From: Duganella lactea
Lineage (GTDB): Bacteria; Pseudomonadota; Gammaproteobacteria; Burkholderiales; Burkholderiaceae_D
NCBI RefSeq assembly: GCF_009857505.1
Contig: NZ_WWCP01000010.1
Span: 1 to 64,000 of the forward strand
Reading direction: 5' to 3'
Length of the DNA: 64,000 nucleotides
The notes under the pieces were generated by a model, which was not told where the DNA came from, made no database searches, and saw only the letters and a list, made by a program, of their open reading frames with translations. Positions within the stretch are counted from its first letter, which is position 1; each line of letters starts with the position of its first letter. Positions 1 through 7,522 of the stretch are shown here, one piece after another. A program made the position numbers and the translations under genes.

Positions 1-560
1 TGGGCGGCGGCGTCGGGCGCGGCGGCGCCGCTGCCGCCGCTGCGGGCGGTGCGTTGCAGGTAGGCGCTGGCCACCGCCACCACCTGCGCCGCGCGCACCG
101 AGTCGGCCACGCTGCCGGACAGGATCAGCGCGTTACCGGAGACGGTCAGGCGGATGTCGCGTTCAGTCGGGAACAGCTCGCTGAACTGCTGGCGCAGGCC
201 GGCGGTGTCCAGGTCGACGCTGATGTCGATGACGCTGGCCTGGTTGGCGCGGTTCCAGACGATCAGGTTGGTCGAGCCGGTGGTCTTGCCGAGCAGGTAG
301 ATTTCGCTGGGGTTGAGCAGGATCACGTCGGCGATCTTGGCGTCGCCGACCGCCACCCGCGCGGCCGCGAACGGCAGATGCATCAGGGTCGACTTGCCGG
401 CCGACAGCGTGATCTCGCGCGCCAGTTCAAGCGCGGGCGCGGTGCTGGCCGCAGGGGGCGCTGAAAAAGCTGGCGGCGCGGCGCTCAGCAACACCGCCAC
501 GGCAACGGCAACCGCCGCCGGCGGCACGAAGGGGAAGGGCGTAGCGGATACCTTGCTCAA
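1..560 (-). CDS. cpaC: CpaC/RcpA-type Tad pilus secretin, N-terminal part (cut by window edge)
   Basis: This is the N-terminal 186 residues of the outer-membrane secretin of the Tad/Flp pilus, and the gene runs off the left edge. The start is a TTG at 560, with GGAGA eight bases upstream and 17 bases after the cpaB stop. Residues 1-30 form an Ala/Val-rich signal peptide. The rest is the secretin N-terminal domain: an ELAREITLSAGKS segment, a GDAKIADVILLNPSEIYLLGK segment, then a BON-like stretch (RLTVSGNALILSGSV) typical of CpaC/RcpA. An Ala/Gly/Ser-rich insert begins at the very edge. The position directly after cpaB matches the standard Tad order. The pore-forming secretin domain is outside the window, so completeness cannot be judged. 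Confidence 0.85.
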   Translation of the reverse strand, partial: MSKVSATPFPFVPPAAVAVAVAVLLSAAPPAFSAPPAASTAPALELAREITLSAGKSTLMHLPFAAARVAVGDAKIADVILLNPSEIYLLGKTTGSTNLIVWNRANQASVIDISVDLDTAGLRQQFSELFPTERDIRLTVSGNALILSGSVADSVRAAQVVAVASAYLQRTARSGGSGAAAPDAAA

Positions 561-577
561 GTCGCGTTCTCCAATGC

Positions 578-1444
578 TTAAAATTGTTGTGAACTACGCT
601 CCAGACCTTTGATGACTTCCACCTTGTCGCCTTGCCGTTGCTCGCGCGGCGGCCTTGGTGGTGGCGCGGGCGCAGCTGTCGCTGGTGGCGTCGGCAACGT
701 GGTGCCGGCGCGCGGCGGGGCGGTGGCGATGGCGCTGTCACCGAGCAAGCTGCTTTTGGTGGCGCCCTCGGTGTTGGCCGATTGCGGATCGACCTGGTTG
801 CGCAGCACCAGCGACAGCGTGCCGACGCTGCGCGCCAGGTCGAGCTGCTCCACCTGTTGCGGCGTCAGTTCCAGCGTGACGGCGTTGACCACTTTCGGCT
901 TGGTATCGTCGCGGCTCGATTCCTGCGCGATCGCCAGCACCAGAATGCGCTCCAGCACGATCTTCGAGATGGCCTGCTCGCGTGCCAGGTGGTCGCCGTA
1001 GCTGTCGCTCTGCGTGTTGACCAGGATGTCGACATAGTTACCCGGCAGCGCGAAGCCGGCCACGCCGACCACGTCGTTGACGCGCACCGTCATCGCCCGC
1101 TTGCCCTCGGCCACCACCGACGACAGCCCGCCCTGGGTGCCGGCCGGCGCCAGCTTGGCCTCGGTGATCGGTTCGCCGCGCTGGACGTTGGCGCGGGTGA
1201 TGCGCCCTTCGAGCGCCTTGACGTCGCTGGCGGCGCCGGCCGGCACCGAGTTGGCCGGCCAGTCGACCATGTTCACCAGTTCCGGCGTGATGCGCGCACC
1301 CATGCTGATATCGAGCAGCGCCACCGCCACCTTGTTGCTGTTGCTGGCGGACTGGCCGGCGATCCACTGCGCCGCCACCACCACGGCGGCCAGCGCCAGC
1401 AGCAGCGCGACACCGATCATTGTCAGAGCACGGGTATTTCTCAT
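578..1444 (-). CDS. cpaB: Tad pilus assembly protein CpaB/RcpC
   Basis: This 288-residue periplasmic protein assembles with the secretin in Tad pili. An N-terminal membrane anchor (about residues 8-30, MIGVALLLALAAVVVAAQWI) is followed by a SAF domain (KVAVALLDISMGARITPELV). The RcpC/CpaB core comes next, with the sequence TVRVNDVVGVAGFALPGNYVDI and a long region ending in VTLELTPQQVEQLDLARSVG. The C-terminal 60 residues are Pro/Ala-rich and low-complexity. The start codon overlaps the stop of the upstream ATPase gene (ATGA), so translation is probably coupled. Length and domain order are normal for the family. Confidence 0.93.
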   Translation of the reverse strand: MRNTRALTMIGVALLLALAAVVVAAQWIAGQSASNSNKVAVALLDISMGARITPELVNMVDWPANSVPAGAASDVKALEGRITRANVQRGEPITEAKLAPAGTQGGLSSVVAEGKRAMTVRVNDVVGVAGFALPGNYVDILVNTQSDSYGDHLAREQAISKIVLERILVLAIAQESSRDDTKPKVVNAVTLELTPQQVEQLDLARSVGTLSLVLRNQVDPQSANTEGATKSSLLGDSAIATAPPRAGTTLPTPPATAAPAPPPRPPREQRQGDKVEVIKGLERSSQQF

Positions 1445-2829
1445 CCTTGCCTTCCTTGGCTAAGCGGGTTGGGCGGGTCGCGTCGTTGGCGTTCCCGCGG
1501 CTGCGGATCGGCGGCGGCGCGGCGGGCGCCGGCGCCGGCGAAGTAGTTGTGCCAGGCCCAGTCCAGCGCGCGCGCGCTGAGCGCGGGTGGCGTGCTTTCG
1601 TAGCGCGCCAGATCGCGCACCTGACGGATCAGGTCGCGTGGATAGCAGGCCAGTAGTGGCGTCTCGTCCTTGGCATGCAGGCCGCTCAGCAAATAGTCGA
1701 AGGCGGCGGCGTCGAATGCGATGCCGTACTGCGCGCAGGCCTGGCGGAACAGTTGCTGATATTCGGCGGGCGTTTGCGGCGGTACTTCTATCTTGTATCC
1801 CAGCCGGCGCAGGAAAGCGCCATCGGATAAGCGCTCGGGCAGGAAGTTAGACGAGAATACCACGACCACATCGAACGGCACTTGAAAAACCAGGCCGGTG
1901 TGCAAGGAAAGATAATCGACGCCACGGTCCATCGGCACGATCCAGCGGTTCATCAGTTCCAGCGGCGAGCAGCGCTGGCGGCCCAGGTCGTCGATGATGA
2001 AGATGCCGTTGTTGGCTTTCAAATGAGGAGGCGCTTGATACAGCCGTGTGTTGTGGTCGAAGCGCAGGTCGAGCATCTCCAGCGTCAGCTCGCCGCCAGT
2101 CAGCGCGGTGGGCCGTTGCAGGTCGCGTACCCAGCGCGCGTCGCGCGTGCGCAGCAGGTCGTTGCCATCGTCCCGCGGCGCCGCGTCGGCCAGCGGGCGA
2201 TGTTGCACCGGGTCGTAGAAGGGCACGACCTCGCCGTCGATCATGATGGCGTAGGGCACGGCGATCGCGCCGCGCAGCAGATGGCACAAGCGTTCGGCCA
2301 GATAGGTCTTGCCGCTGCCGGCCAGGCCGTAGATGAAGATCGCGCGGCCCGAGTTCATCGCCGCGCCCAGCTGGTCCAGCACCTGCGCGCTGGCCACCAC
2401 GTCGTGGAAGGCGGCCTGCACATCGGCGCGCGTGACGTGCAGATGGCGCACGCTTTGCGCCGCCATCTGCGCCACGTAGGCGGCCAGCGTGACCGGCGCC
2501 GGGCCGGCATAGGCGTTGCGGTTGAGGCAGGCGACGGCGCGCTGCGTGCCGGCCTCGGTCAGATGATAGGTCAGGTCGGCGTCGGTGCCGCTGCCGCCGC
2601 TGCGCGTGACCTCGCATAATTTTTCGTTGCGTAAATGCGTCACCAGCGGCGTGATCACGCTGATACTCAATTTCAGATGGCTAGCCAGGTCGGGCAGACG
2701 GACCTGACCGCGTTGGAACAGTACCTTGCACAACAGCTCGACCAGGAACAGAAACGGCAGGCCCGTTTCGTCCGTGGTGCGCGGCGCGCGCGCATCGGCG
2801 GGGGCGTCGGTCGTCTGCTGGATGTGCAT
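1441..2829 (-). CDS. winged-helix/AAA ATPase of the Tad locus
   Basis: This 462-residue cytoplasmic ATPase has no standard Tad gene name. Residues 25-105 look like a winged-helix domain (LFQRGQVRLPDLASHLKL, then a TEAGTQRA wing). Residues 135-420 form an AAA core with Walker A GLAGSGKT (168-175), Walker B IFIIDDLGR (D280, D281) and a sensor-like stretch VVVVFSSNFLPERL. The C-terminus is a basic, disordered tail. The ATG at 2829 has AGGGG upstream. Its stop overlaps the cpaB start, and it lies 8 bases after cpaA, so it is part of the pilus operon. It is not CpaF/TadA or CpaE, since it lacks a secretion-ATPase His box and a deviant Walker motif. The role is unknown; remodelling or regulation of the locus is a guess. 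Confidence 0.75.
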   Translation of the reverse strand: MHIQQTTDAPADARAPRTTDETGLPFLFLVELLCKVLFQRGQVRLPDLASHLKLSISVITPLVTHLRNEKLCEVTRSGGSGTDADLTYHLTEAGTQRAVACLNRNAYAGPAPVTLAAYVAQMAAQSVRHLHVTRADVQAAFHDVVASAQVLDQLGAAMNSGRAIFIYGLAGSGKTYLAERLCHLLRGAIAVPYAIMIDGEVVPFYDPVQHRPLADAAPRDDGNDLLRTRDARWVRDLQRPTALTGGELTLEMLDLRFDHNTRLYQAPPHLKANNGIFIIDDLGRQRCSPLELMNRWIVPMDRGVDYLSLHTGLVFQVPFDVVVVFSSNFLPERLSDGAFLRRLGYKIEVPPQTPAEYQQLFRQACAQYGIAFDAAAFDYLLSGLHAKDETPLLACYPRDLIRQVRDLARYESTPPALSARALDWAWHNYFAGAGARRAAADPQPRERQRRDPPNPLSQGRQG

Positions 2830-2837
2830 GCGTCCCC

Positions 2838-3413
2838 TTAGAAAAACAGGTTGCGGCCGGTGGCGGCGCCGAACGCCAGGTAGGGCGCGGCGCCGGCGGC
2901 GATCGCCACCGCGTAGGGCAGGCGGCCGCTCGGCGTGGCCGGCGCTTCCATCTTCGGCACCTCGCCGGCGAGCGAGCGCAGCATGCTGTATTTGATCAGG
3001 TGCCAGGTGTTGTAGAGCATCGGCTTGAGGCGGCCATTGAAGCCGGCCACCACCAGCGCCAGCACGCCGCCGGCCAGCAGCGTCAATAGCGTGATGCCAG
3101 CCACGTCGCCGGGACCGGTGAAAGCACCGAGCATCGCCATCAGTTTGACGTCGCCGGCGCCGAGCGCGCGCATCGCATACATCGGCAGCAGCAGGAGCAG
3201 ACCGACGGCCAGGCCGGCCAGTGCTTGCCAGATGCCGATGCCACCAAAGACTTGCACGAAGAGACCATCCCCTGCGGGCAAGGCGCCGTTGAACAGCAAG
3301 CCCAGCACGGCGCCGCCGAACACCAGCGCATTGGGGATGCGGCGCGTGCGTACATCATTCCAGACAGCCAGTGCCAGCAAGCAGCACAGTATGAGCAACG
3401 GCAGGAAGGTCAT
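2838..3413 (-). CDS. cpaA: Prepilin peptidase CpaA/TadV
   Basis: This 191-residue polytopic membrane aspartic protease of the A24 family cleaves the leader from Flp pilins and TadE-type pseudopilins. Both catalytic aspartates are visible: WNDVRTRRIPN near residue 20, and GAGDVKLMAMLG in the second half. Hydrophobic segments cover most of the protein. It lacks the N-terminal methylase domain and zinc Cys pairs of PilD, as expected for the TadV class; the genome's PilD is at 17821-18693. ATG at 3413 is preferred over the TTG one codon upstream because AAGGTG lies 5 bases before it. It follows flp1, separated by a terminator-like hairpin. Confidence 0.92.
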   Translation of the reverse strand: MTFLPLLILCCLLALAVWNDVRTRRIPNALVFGGAVLGLLFNGALPAGDGLFVQVFGGIGIWQALAGLAVGLLLLLPMYAMRALGAGDVKLMAMLGAFTGPGDVAGITLLTLLAGGVLALVVAGFNGRLKPMLYNTWHLIKYSMLRSLAGEVPKMEAPATPSGRLPYAVAIAAGAAPYLAFGAATGRNLFF

Positions 3414-3457
3414 CAATCACCTTGTTGAAAAGGGAGCAGACGAAGCCTAGTGTATAG

Positions 3458-3495
3458 AAAATTTCCAGCGTGGCGTGTGCCGCTCTGGAAATTTT
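3458..3495 (-). terminator. Hairpin between flp1 and cpaA
   Basis: An 11-bp perfect stem (AAAATTTCCAG / CTGGAAATTTT) encloses a 16-base loop. Read on the minus strand it ends in a short T run. It lies between the end of the flp1 pilin gene and cpaA, so it probably ends most pilin transcripts and lets a minority read into the assembly genes. Confidence 0.6.
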
Positions 3496-3528
3496 TATAT
3501 CGTTGTGGCGTGGACGCCCGTGATGACT

Positions 3529-3675
3529 TCAGGTGCGGGAGTTGAGCACCGCCAGGATGGCGATGATGATGATCACTGACGCCAGCGCGGCGACCAGCGC
3601 GTACTCCATCAGCGAGGCGCCGTCGTCGTCGCCGATGAAGCGGGCAATGCCGCGGTGGATGGTGGGGAAGCGCAT
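3529..3675 (-). CDS. flp: Flp-family type IVb pilin, copy 1
   Basis: This 48-residue pilin has a short leader ending in DDDG, then ASLMEYALVAALASVIIIIAILAV, the Flp signature with Glu5 and a following Tyr after the cleavage Gly. CpaA should cut between Gly and Ala. The start is ATG 3675 with GGAG 8 bases upstream. Longer frames upstream lack a ribosome site and would add a Cys-rich N-terminus unlike any pilin. Only a few residues (NSRT) follow the hydrophobic helix, as is normal for Flp. It has its own promoter module upstream and hairpin downstream, so it is likely a monocistronic major or alternative pilin. Confidence 0.9.
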   Translation of the reverse strand: MRFPTIHRGIARFIGDDDGASLMEYALVAALASVIIIIAILAVLNSRT

Positions 3676-3712
3676 TGCAGGAACTCCAGCAGTAGGGGAG
3701 ACGAAAGCGCAG

Positions 3713-3774
3713 TCTATACAGATGAGATCGTTTTCACAGCGGACAAAGCTCCCGATATCGGGTGACATTTGTCA
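3713..3774 (-). promoter_or_regulatory. flp1 promoter with conserved double operator
   Basis: Read on the plus strand, CACAGC (3735-3740), one base, GACAAA (3742-3747), 15 bases, then the palindrome TGACATTTGTCA (3763-3774). The same elements at the same spacing occur upstream of flp2. On the minus strand GCTGTG is a weak -35 with TATAGA (-10) at 3718-3713, spacer 16. The 15-base gap itself holds a perfect palindrome CCCGATATCGGG (3751-3762). The layout suggests an activator bound just upstream of a poor -35. Confidence 0.6.
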
Positions 3775-3790
3775 TGATTTATTTTCAGGC

Positions 3791-3818
3791 AAAAAAAGTC
3801 CGGAACCGAGGTCCCGGA
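3791..3818 (-). terminator. Intrinsic terminator after flp2
   Basis: On the minus strand a 9-bp stem (TCCGGGACC / GGTTCCGGA, one G-T pair) with a 2-base loop is followed by C and seven T. This is a standard Rho-independent terminator downstream of the second pilin gene. Confidence 0.8.
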
Positions 3819-3856
3819 TAACTAACTACAAGGAGCTTACAACAAGGAGACTGGAA

Positions 3857-4024
3857 TCAGGATGATTTGATCAGACCGGAAATATAAGTCAGCGAAGCGG
3901 TGATTTTTGGACCGAGGATAGCCAGGCCGGCGGTGATCGCGGCGGCGATGGCGGCGGCCATCAGGGCGTATTCGATGGCGGTGATGCCGTCTTCGTTGCG
4001 GAGGAAGTTGTGGATTGCGTTCAT
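3857..4024 (-). CDS. flp: Flp-family type IVb pilin, copy 2
   Basis: This 55-residue pilin is too short for most gene finders. The translation begins MNAIHNFLRNEDG, the leader with cleavage Gly, and continues ITAIEYALMAAAIAAAITAG, with Glu5 and Tyr6 as in Flp pilins. A short tail (ITASLTYISGLIKSS) follows. ATG 4024 has GAGG 6 bases upstream. It matches the typical betaproteobacterial Flp/Fap pilin better than copy 1 and is probably the major subunit; that ranking is inference. It is flanked by its own promoter module and a strong terminator, and so is transcribed separately from the assembly genes. Confidence 0.92.
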   Translation of the reverse strand: MNAIHNFLRNEDGITAIEYALMAAAIAAAITAGLAILGPKITASLTYISGLIKSS

Positions 4025-4129
4025 GATGAGCCTCGTAAAAGTTGGTTGAGTAAGGAATTACTGCATCAACTAAAACGGGGTTCGGGTTTTAGGTACTGCG
4101 TTACTGCTTGTGTGCTGCCGATGAAAGTC

Positions 4130-4193
4130 ATTCTACGCAACTTGCCGTCGCCGCACAGCCGACAAACGTCATCTTTTGCAGTGACATTTGTCA
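4130..4193 (-). promoter_or_regulatory. flp2 promoter with conserved double operator
   Basis: The arrangement matches flp1: CACAGC (4154-4159), one base, GACAAA (4161-4166), 15 bases, TGACATTTGTCA (4182-4193). All 24 defined bases are identical while the 15-base gap is unrelated. Here the second box extends to a 9-bp-arm inverted repeat (4178-4197) that overlaps the stop codon of the neighbouring nucleotidyltransferase gene. GCTGTG acts as a weak -35 and TAGAAT (4135-4130) as -10, spacer 18. Confidence 0.6.
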
Positions 4194-4781
4194 CTGCGCG
4201 ATGATCGTGACACGCGGCCAGCGCGCGGCATAGTTCTTTTGCGCCACCCGCTGGCGATAGGTCGCCACACTCACGCGCGCCGGGTTACGCCGCACCACGC
4301 AGTTGAACAGATCATCGAGTCCATGCGGCGCGATCACATGGATCGTATCGTCCGCATCCAGCCACAAGCCCACCGAGGTGGCGTACTCCGGCCACGACGC
4401 CACCGCCTCCGGCAGCGATGTCAGCGGCGCGACCGCATGGCCGAAGTAACTTTCAAACCAGTGATGCACGCCAGCCTGATTCGTCACTTCCCACGGGATG
4501 TGCGGCATCGCCTCCGCCAGCCGACGCTGCAGCAGCGCATCGCGTTCGGGCGACACATCGGCCGCGTCGAAATAGGCGAGATCCAGATCCGCCAGCGATG
4601 ACGGTGTGTGATAGTCGTGCAGCGCGTCCCACACCAGGTTGCGTACCACGCCGGCGCCGAGGCACCACGATGACAAGTCCAGTGTGCGCGCCGCGCGCAG
4701 GGCCGGCATCAACCACGGCGAGGAAGCGGCGAGATGGCGCAGGCGCCCCTCCAAAGACCAGCCTTGCAAAACGACAGGCAT
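4191..4781 (-). CDS. Nucleotidyltransferase family protein (NTP_transf_6-like)
   Basis: A protein of 196 residues with features of the small nucleotidyltransferase family PF06042: an early WCLGAGVVRNLVWDALH motif, a DLDLAYFD metal-binding Asp pair, and a conserved WEVTNQAGVHHWF stretch. Members are annotated as nucleotidyltransferases but the substrate is unknown. The start is ATG 4781; a GTG at 4787 directly after the upstream stop is also possible. It follows the response-regulator gene with no gap and is probably co-transcribed with it. Nothing in the sequence ties it to pili beyond location. Confidence 0.75.
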   Translation of the reverse strand: MPVVLQGWSLEGRLRHLAASSPWLMPALRAARTLDLSSWCLGAGVVRNLVWDALHDYHTPSSLADLDLAYFDAADVSPERDALLQRRLAEAMPHIPWEVTNQAGVHHWFESYFGHAVAPLTSLPEAVASWPEYATSVGLWLDADDTIHVIAPHGLDDLFNCVVRRNPARVSVATYRQRVAQKNYAARWPRVTIIAQ

Positions 4782-4787
4782 CGTCAC

Positions 4788-5453
4788 TCACACCGCCTGC
4801 AGGCCATGTTTGGTCGCATACACATACAGCTCCAGCCGGTTGGCCACGCCCAGCTTCTGATAGATGGTGGTGAGGTTGTTGCGCAGCGTCGGCTCGGCGA
4901 TGAACAGCCGGGACGCCAGCGCCTTGTTCGGCGCGCCGTTGCCTTCCACCACCAGCGCGACGATCTTGCGCTCCTTCGGCGTCAGCGAGGCGATGCGCGC
5001 CGCCTCCGGATCGGCCTGGGCCGGCGCGGAGAACTGACCCAGCAGCGCGTTCATCAGCGCCGGGTCGAGCGCCGTCTCGCCGCGCTGGACCGCGCGTATG
5101 CTGTTGAGCACCACGTCGGCCGCCGCCTCCTTGCTGACGACGCCGCGCGCGCCCAGCTTGACCGCCTGCGTCAGCAAACCCTGGTCGCGGTTGCCGCTCA
5201 AAATCATCACCTTGACGCCGGGATTGTCCTGCAACAGCCGCGGCAGAATCTCGATCGAGCTGCGGCCCTCCAGATCCAGGTCCAGTACGATCAGGTCCGG
5301 CTTCAGCGCGGCGGCCTGCTGCAGCGCGGTGTCGTTGTTGCTGGCGGTGCCGACCAGTTGCAAATCGGCGCCACCGCCGTCGATCAGTTTTTCCAGCCCC
5401 CACAACATGGTCTTGTGGTCGTCTACCAGCAGGATGCGGATCGGTGTCGTCAT
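4788..5453 (-). CDS. NarL/FixJ-family response regulator
   Basis: This 221-residue regulator has an N-terminal receiver domain with acidic pair D11-D12, phosphoacceptor D58 (IVLDLDLEG) and a conserved SK near residue 103. The C-terminal LuxR-type HTH runs SLTPKERKIVALVVEG...NKALASRLFIAEPTLRNNLTTIYQKLGV, ending GLQAV. It lies 15 bases downstream of the histidine kinase gene, so the two form a pair. Being wedged between the two arms of the Tad locus, it is the best local candidate to act on the shared flp operators; this is inference from position only. Confidence 0.88.
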   Translation of the reverse strand: MTTPIRILLVDDHKTMLWGLEKLIDGGGADLQLVGTASNNDTALQQAAALKPDLIVLDLDLEGRSSIEILPRLLQDNPGVKVMILSGNRDQGLLTQAVKLGARGVVSKEAAADVVLNSIRAVQRGETALDPALMNALLGQFSAPAQADPEAARIASLTPKERKIVALVVEGNGAPNKALASRLFIAEPTLRNNLTTIYQKLGVANRLELYVYATKHGLQAV

Positions 5454-5468
5454 GCGTGTTGGCCTCGC

Positions 5469-7151
5469 TTATACCGGAATGGCGATGCTGATCGCCGTCG
5501 TGCCTTGCGTGGCGCAATCGACGGCGATGGTTCCGCCCAGCGCGGCGGTGCGCTCGGCCAGCGAGCCTGGCAGGAACGCCGTGGCCGGCCCTTCCGGGGT
5601 CTCGTTTTCGATGCGTATCCGCAGCTGGCCGTCAGCGTTGCTCAAGCTGATCTTGCCGCTGCGGGCGCGGGTGTGTTTGCGGATATTGTGCATGCCTTCA
5701 TTCACGATTTGAAATACTTCGGCGGCCAGCCGGTCGCTGATCGACAAGCCCTCCTGTGCCGCGATGACGATCTGGATATCGTAGAACTGCTGCACCTGCT
5801 GCGCCTGCCGGCGCAAGGCCACCAGCAGCTCGGCCTCGGTCTGCGCCGCGCCGTTGCGCACGGTGCGCGCGAACTGCCGCATGTCGCCGATGACCTCGGT
5901 GGCCATGTCGATCAGTTTATCAAGTTCCGCCGCCAGCGGGTGATCCGATTGCAGCGACTGGCGCAGCGCGCTGATGCCGTGGCGCAGGCCGATATACGGC
6001 TGGATCGTGGTGTCGTGCAAGTCACGCGCGATCTTTTGCCGCTCGCGGAAGGCGGCGTCCGAGGCCAGCCGGTCGAGCAGCACGATGTTCTCGATCACCG
6101 GGAACACCTGCGCCGCCAGCTGCTGCAAAAACACCGCGTCGTTGCGGCTGAAGCGCTGCCGCGCCGCCACCACATAGATACGCCCCTCGCCCTTGCGCAA
6201 GGGCAGCGGCGCGCTGATCAGCGAGCCGGCGTCCAGCAGGTCGGCCAGCGGCGCCACCGTTTCCGGCGGCAGCGGTTGCCAGCGCGTCTCGCCGGGCAGG
6301 CGCTGACGCGATTCGACCGTGCGCGCCAGCCGCGGATGCAGCGCCGCCGCGTACTGCACCAGCGCCTGCGGCGCGAACGCCAGCAGCGGCGCGGCGGCGC
6401 CCTCGGACAGGCGCGCCAGCGCGGGGCGTCCGTCCGGCGCGCCCGACGAGTGCAACTGCCACGGCGCCTCGCCGCCGTCGCGCATCAGCAACACGCAATT
6501 GCTGGCATGGTAAAAGTCGCGCGTCTGGCGCAGCATGGCGGCGATGCTCTGGTCGACACCGAAGCGCGGGTTGGCCAGCTGGCTGACATCGCGCAGCAGG
6601 CTCAGGCGGCGGCGCTGCGCCACGCCCAGCCCGCCCCAGTAGGCGATCATGTAACCGAGCGCCAGCACAAAGGCGGTGCGCAGCAACAGGTGGCCGTGGT
6701 TGATCTGGCTGTCGGCCAGCCAGGTCGCCGCCGTCAGCGCGCCGGTCGCCCCCAGCGTGATGCGCGCGCCCTCGTCGAAGCCCCACTGGAACGACGCGGT
6801 CAGGATGACGAAAAAGAAGAACGGGTAGAAGAAGCTGTTGCCGCCGCCGGTGCAGTACACCATCAGCGCAAACCAGCCGAGGTCGATCCAGTAGACCAGC
6901 TTGCCGTGCCAGAAGGGATTGCGGTAGCGCCGCGCCGCCAGCAGCAGCGCCAGCGCGTGCAGCAGGTAGCCGCCGAAGATCAGCGCGTCGAGCAGCGTGC
7001 GCACGCCGTCCCGGTTGCCCAGGTCGCCCGGCGCGACCCACAGCGTCAGGAGGGCGGTCAGCGCCAGCAGCAGGCGCATGACAAACACCATCGAGGCGCC
7101 GCCGGCGTCGCCGCCGGCTTGCAGCGTGGCGGCAGGGGGGCTGTGTGGCAT
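5469..7151 (-). CDS. Membrane sensor histidine kinase (NarX/DesK-type)
   Basis: A 560-residue kinase. About six hydrophobic segments fill residues 20-175, forming a membrane sensor. Residues 190-340 look like a GAF domain (SIAAMLRQTRDFYHASNCVLLM). A HisKA_3 dimerisation domain follows with phospho-His in KIARDLHDTTIQP (H379), then a HATPase_c domain with N-box NEGMHNIRKHTRA. The ATP lid is short, as in this class. The start is ATG 7151; GTG 7154, with GGAG at better spacing, is equally plausible. It is divergent from the tadE genes across 371 bp and is followed by its response regulator. The ligand is unknown. Confidence 0.88.
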   Translation of the reverse strand: MPHSPPAATLQAGGDAGGASMVFVMRLLLALTALLTLWVAPGDLGNRDGVRTLLDALIFGGYLLHALALLLAARRYRNPFWHGKLVYWIDLGWFALMVYCTGGGNSFFYPFFFFVILTASFQWGFDEGARITLGATGALTAATWLADSQINHGHLLLRTAFVLALGYMIAYWGGLGVAQRRRLSLLRDVSQLANPRFGVDQSIAAMLRQTRDFYHASNCVLLMRDGGEAPWQLHSSGAPDGRPALARLSEGAAAPLLAFAPQALVQYAAALHPRLARTVESRQRLPGETRWQPLPPETVAPLADLLDAGSLISAPLPLRKGEGRIYVVAARQRFSRNDAVFLQQLAAQVFPVIENIVLLDRLASDAAFRERQKIARDLHDTTIQPYIGLRHGISALRQSLQSDHPLAAELDKLIDMATEVIGDMRQFARTVRNGAAQTEAELLVALRRQAQQVQQFYDIQIVIAAQEGLSISDRLAAEVFQIVNEGMHNIRKHTRARSGKISLSNADGQLRIRIENETPEGPATAFLPGSLAERTAALGGTIAVDCATQGTTAISIAIPV

Positions 7152-7522
7152 CACGGTCGGTCTCCAGGCCGCCGGTCTCGGCGGCGGTCGCTATGCAGCA
7201 AAACTACACAAAATAGCGTATCGATAGTTGTTGCTAACGCAATCGAGTCTACGCAGACATTGCTGCCATGTCCAGCCGGAGCGTGCTACGCTGCCACCAG
7301 GATGCCCGTCCGGCCACGCCGGACACCGTGTTGTTGAGGTTGACCTCGCCGATTAAATCACCGAGCGGAGTACCATGAATCGCACTACAATGGCTTACCG
7401 TCACCGCACTCCCGTGGCGCTGCGACCGGCACCGAGCGTGCCGGCCAGCCACCGCACCGCACCGCGCCGCGCCATTCGCGCCTGCGCTGTTTGTCCCGAC
7501 CCCACCGTACCACGGACGCAAC
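7152..7522. other. Divergent intergenic region between histidine kinase and tadE genes
   Basis: 371 bases without a credible gene. An open frame from ATG 7375 runs into the second tadE gene, but its first part is Arg/Pro-rich nonsense. The stretch 7195-7260 is relatively AT-rich and is the likely promoter zone for both directions. The TGACATTTGTCA box of the flp promoters is not present here. Confidence 0.5.

Noticed and set aside
3751..3762. Perfect palindrome CCCGATATCGGG as a separate operator
   Set aside because: It lies in the variable 15-base gap of the flp promoter module and is absent from the second copy, so it is not part of the shared signal.
4734..7337. 867-codon open frame on the plus strand opposite the two-component genes
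   Set aside because: Antisense to a kinase, a response regulator and part of the nucleotidyltransferase gene with normal domain motifs; translation is low-complexity Arg/Gln/Ala.
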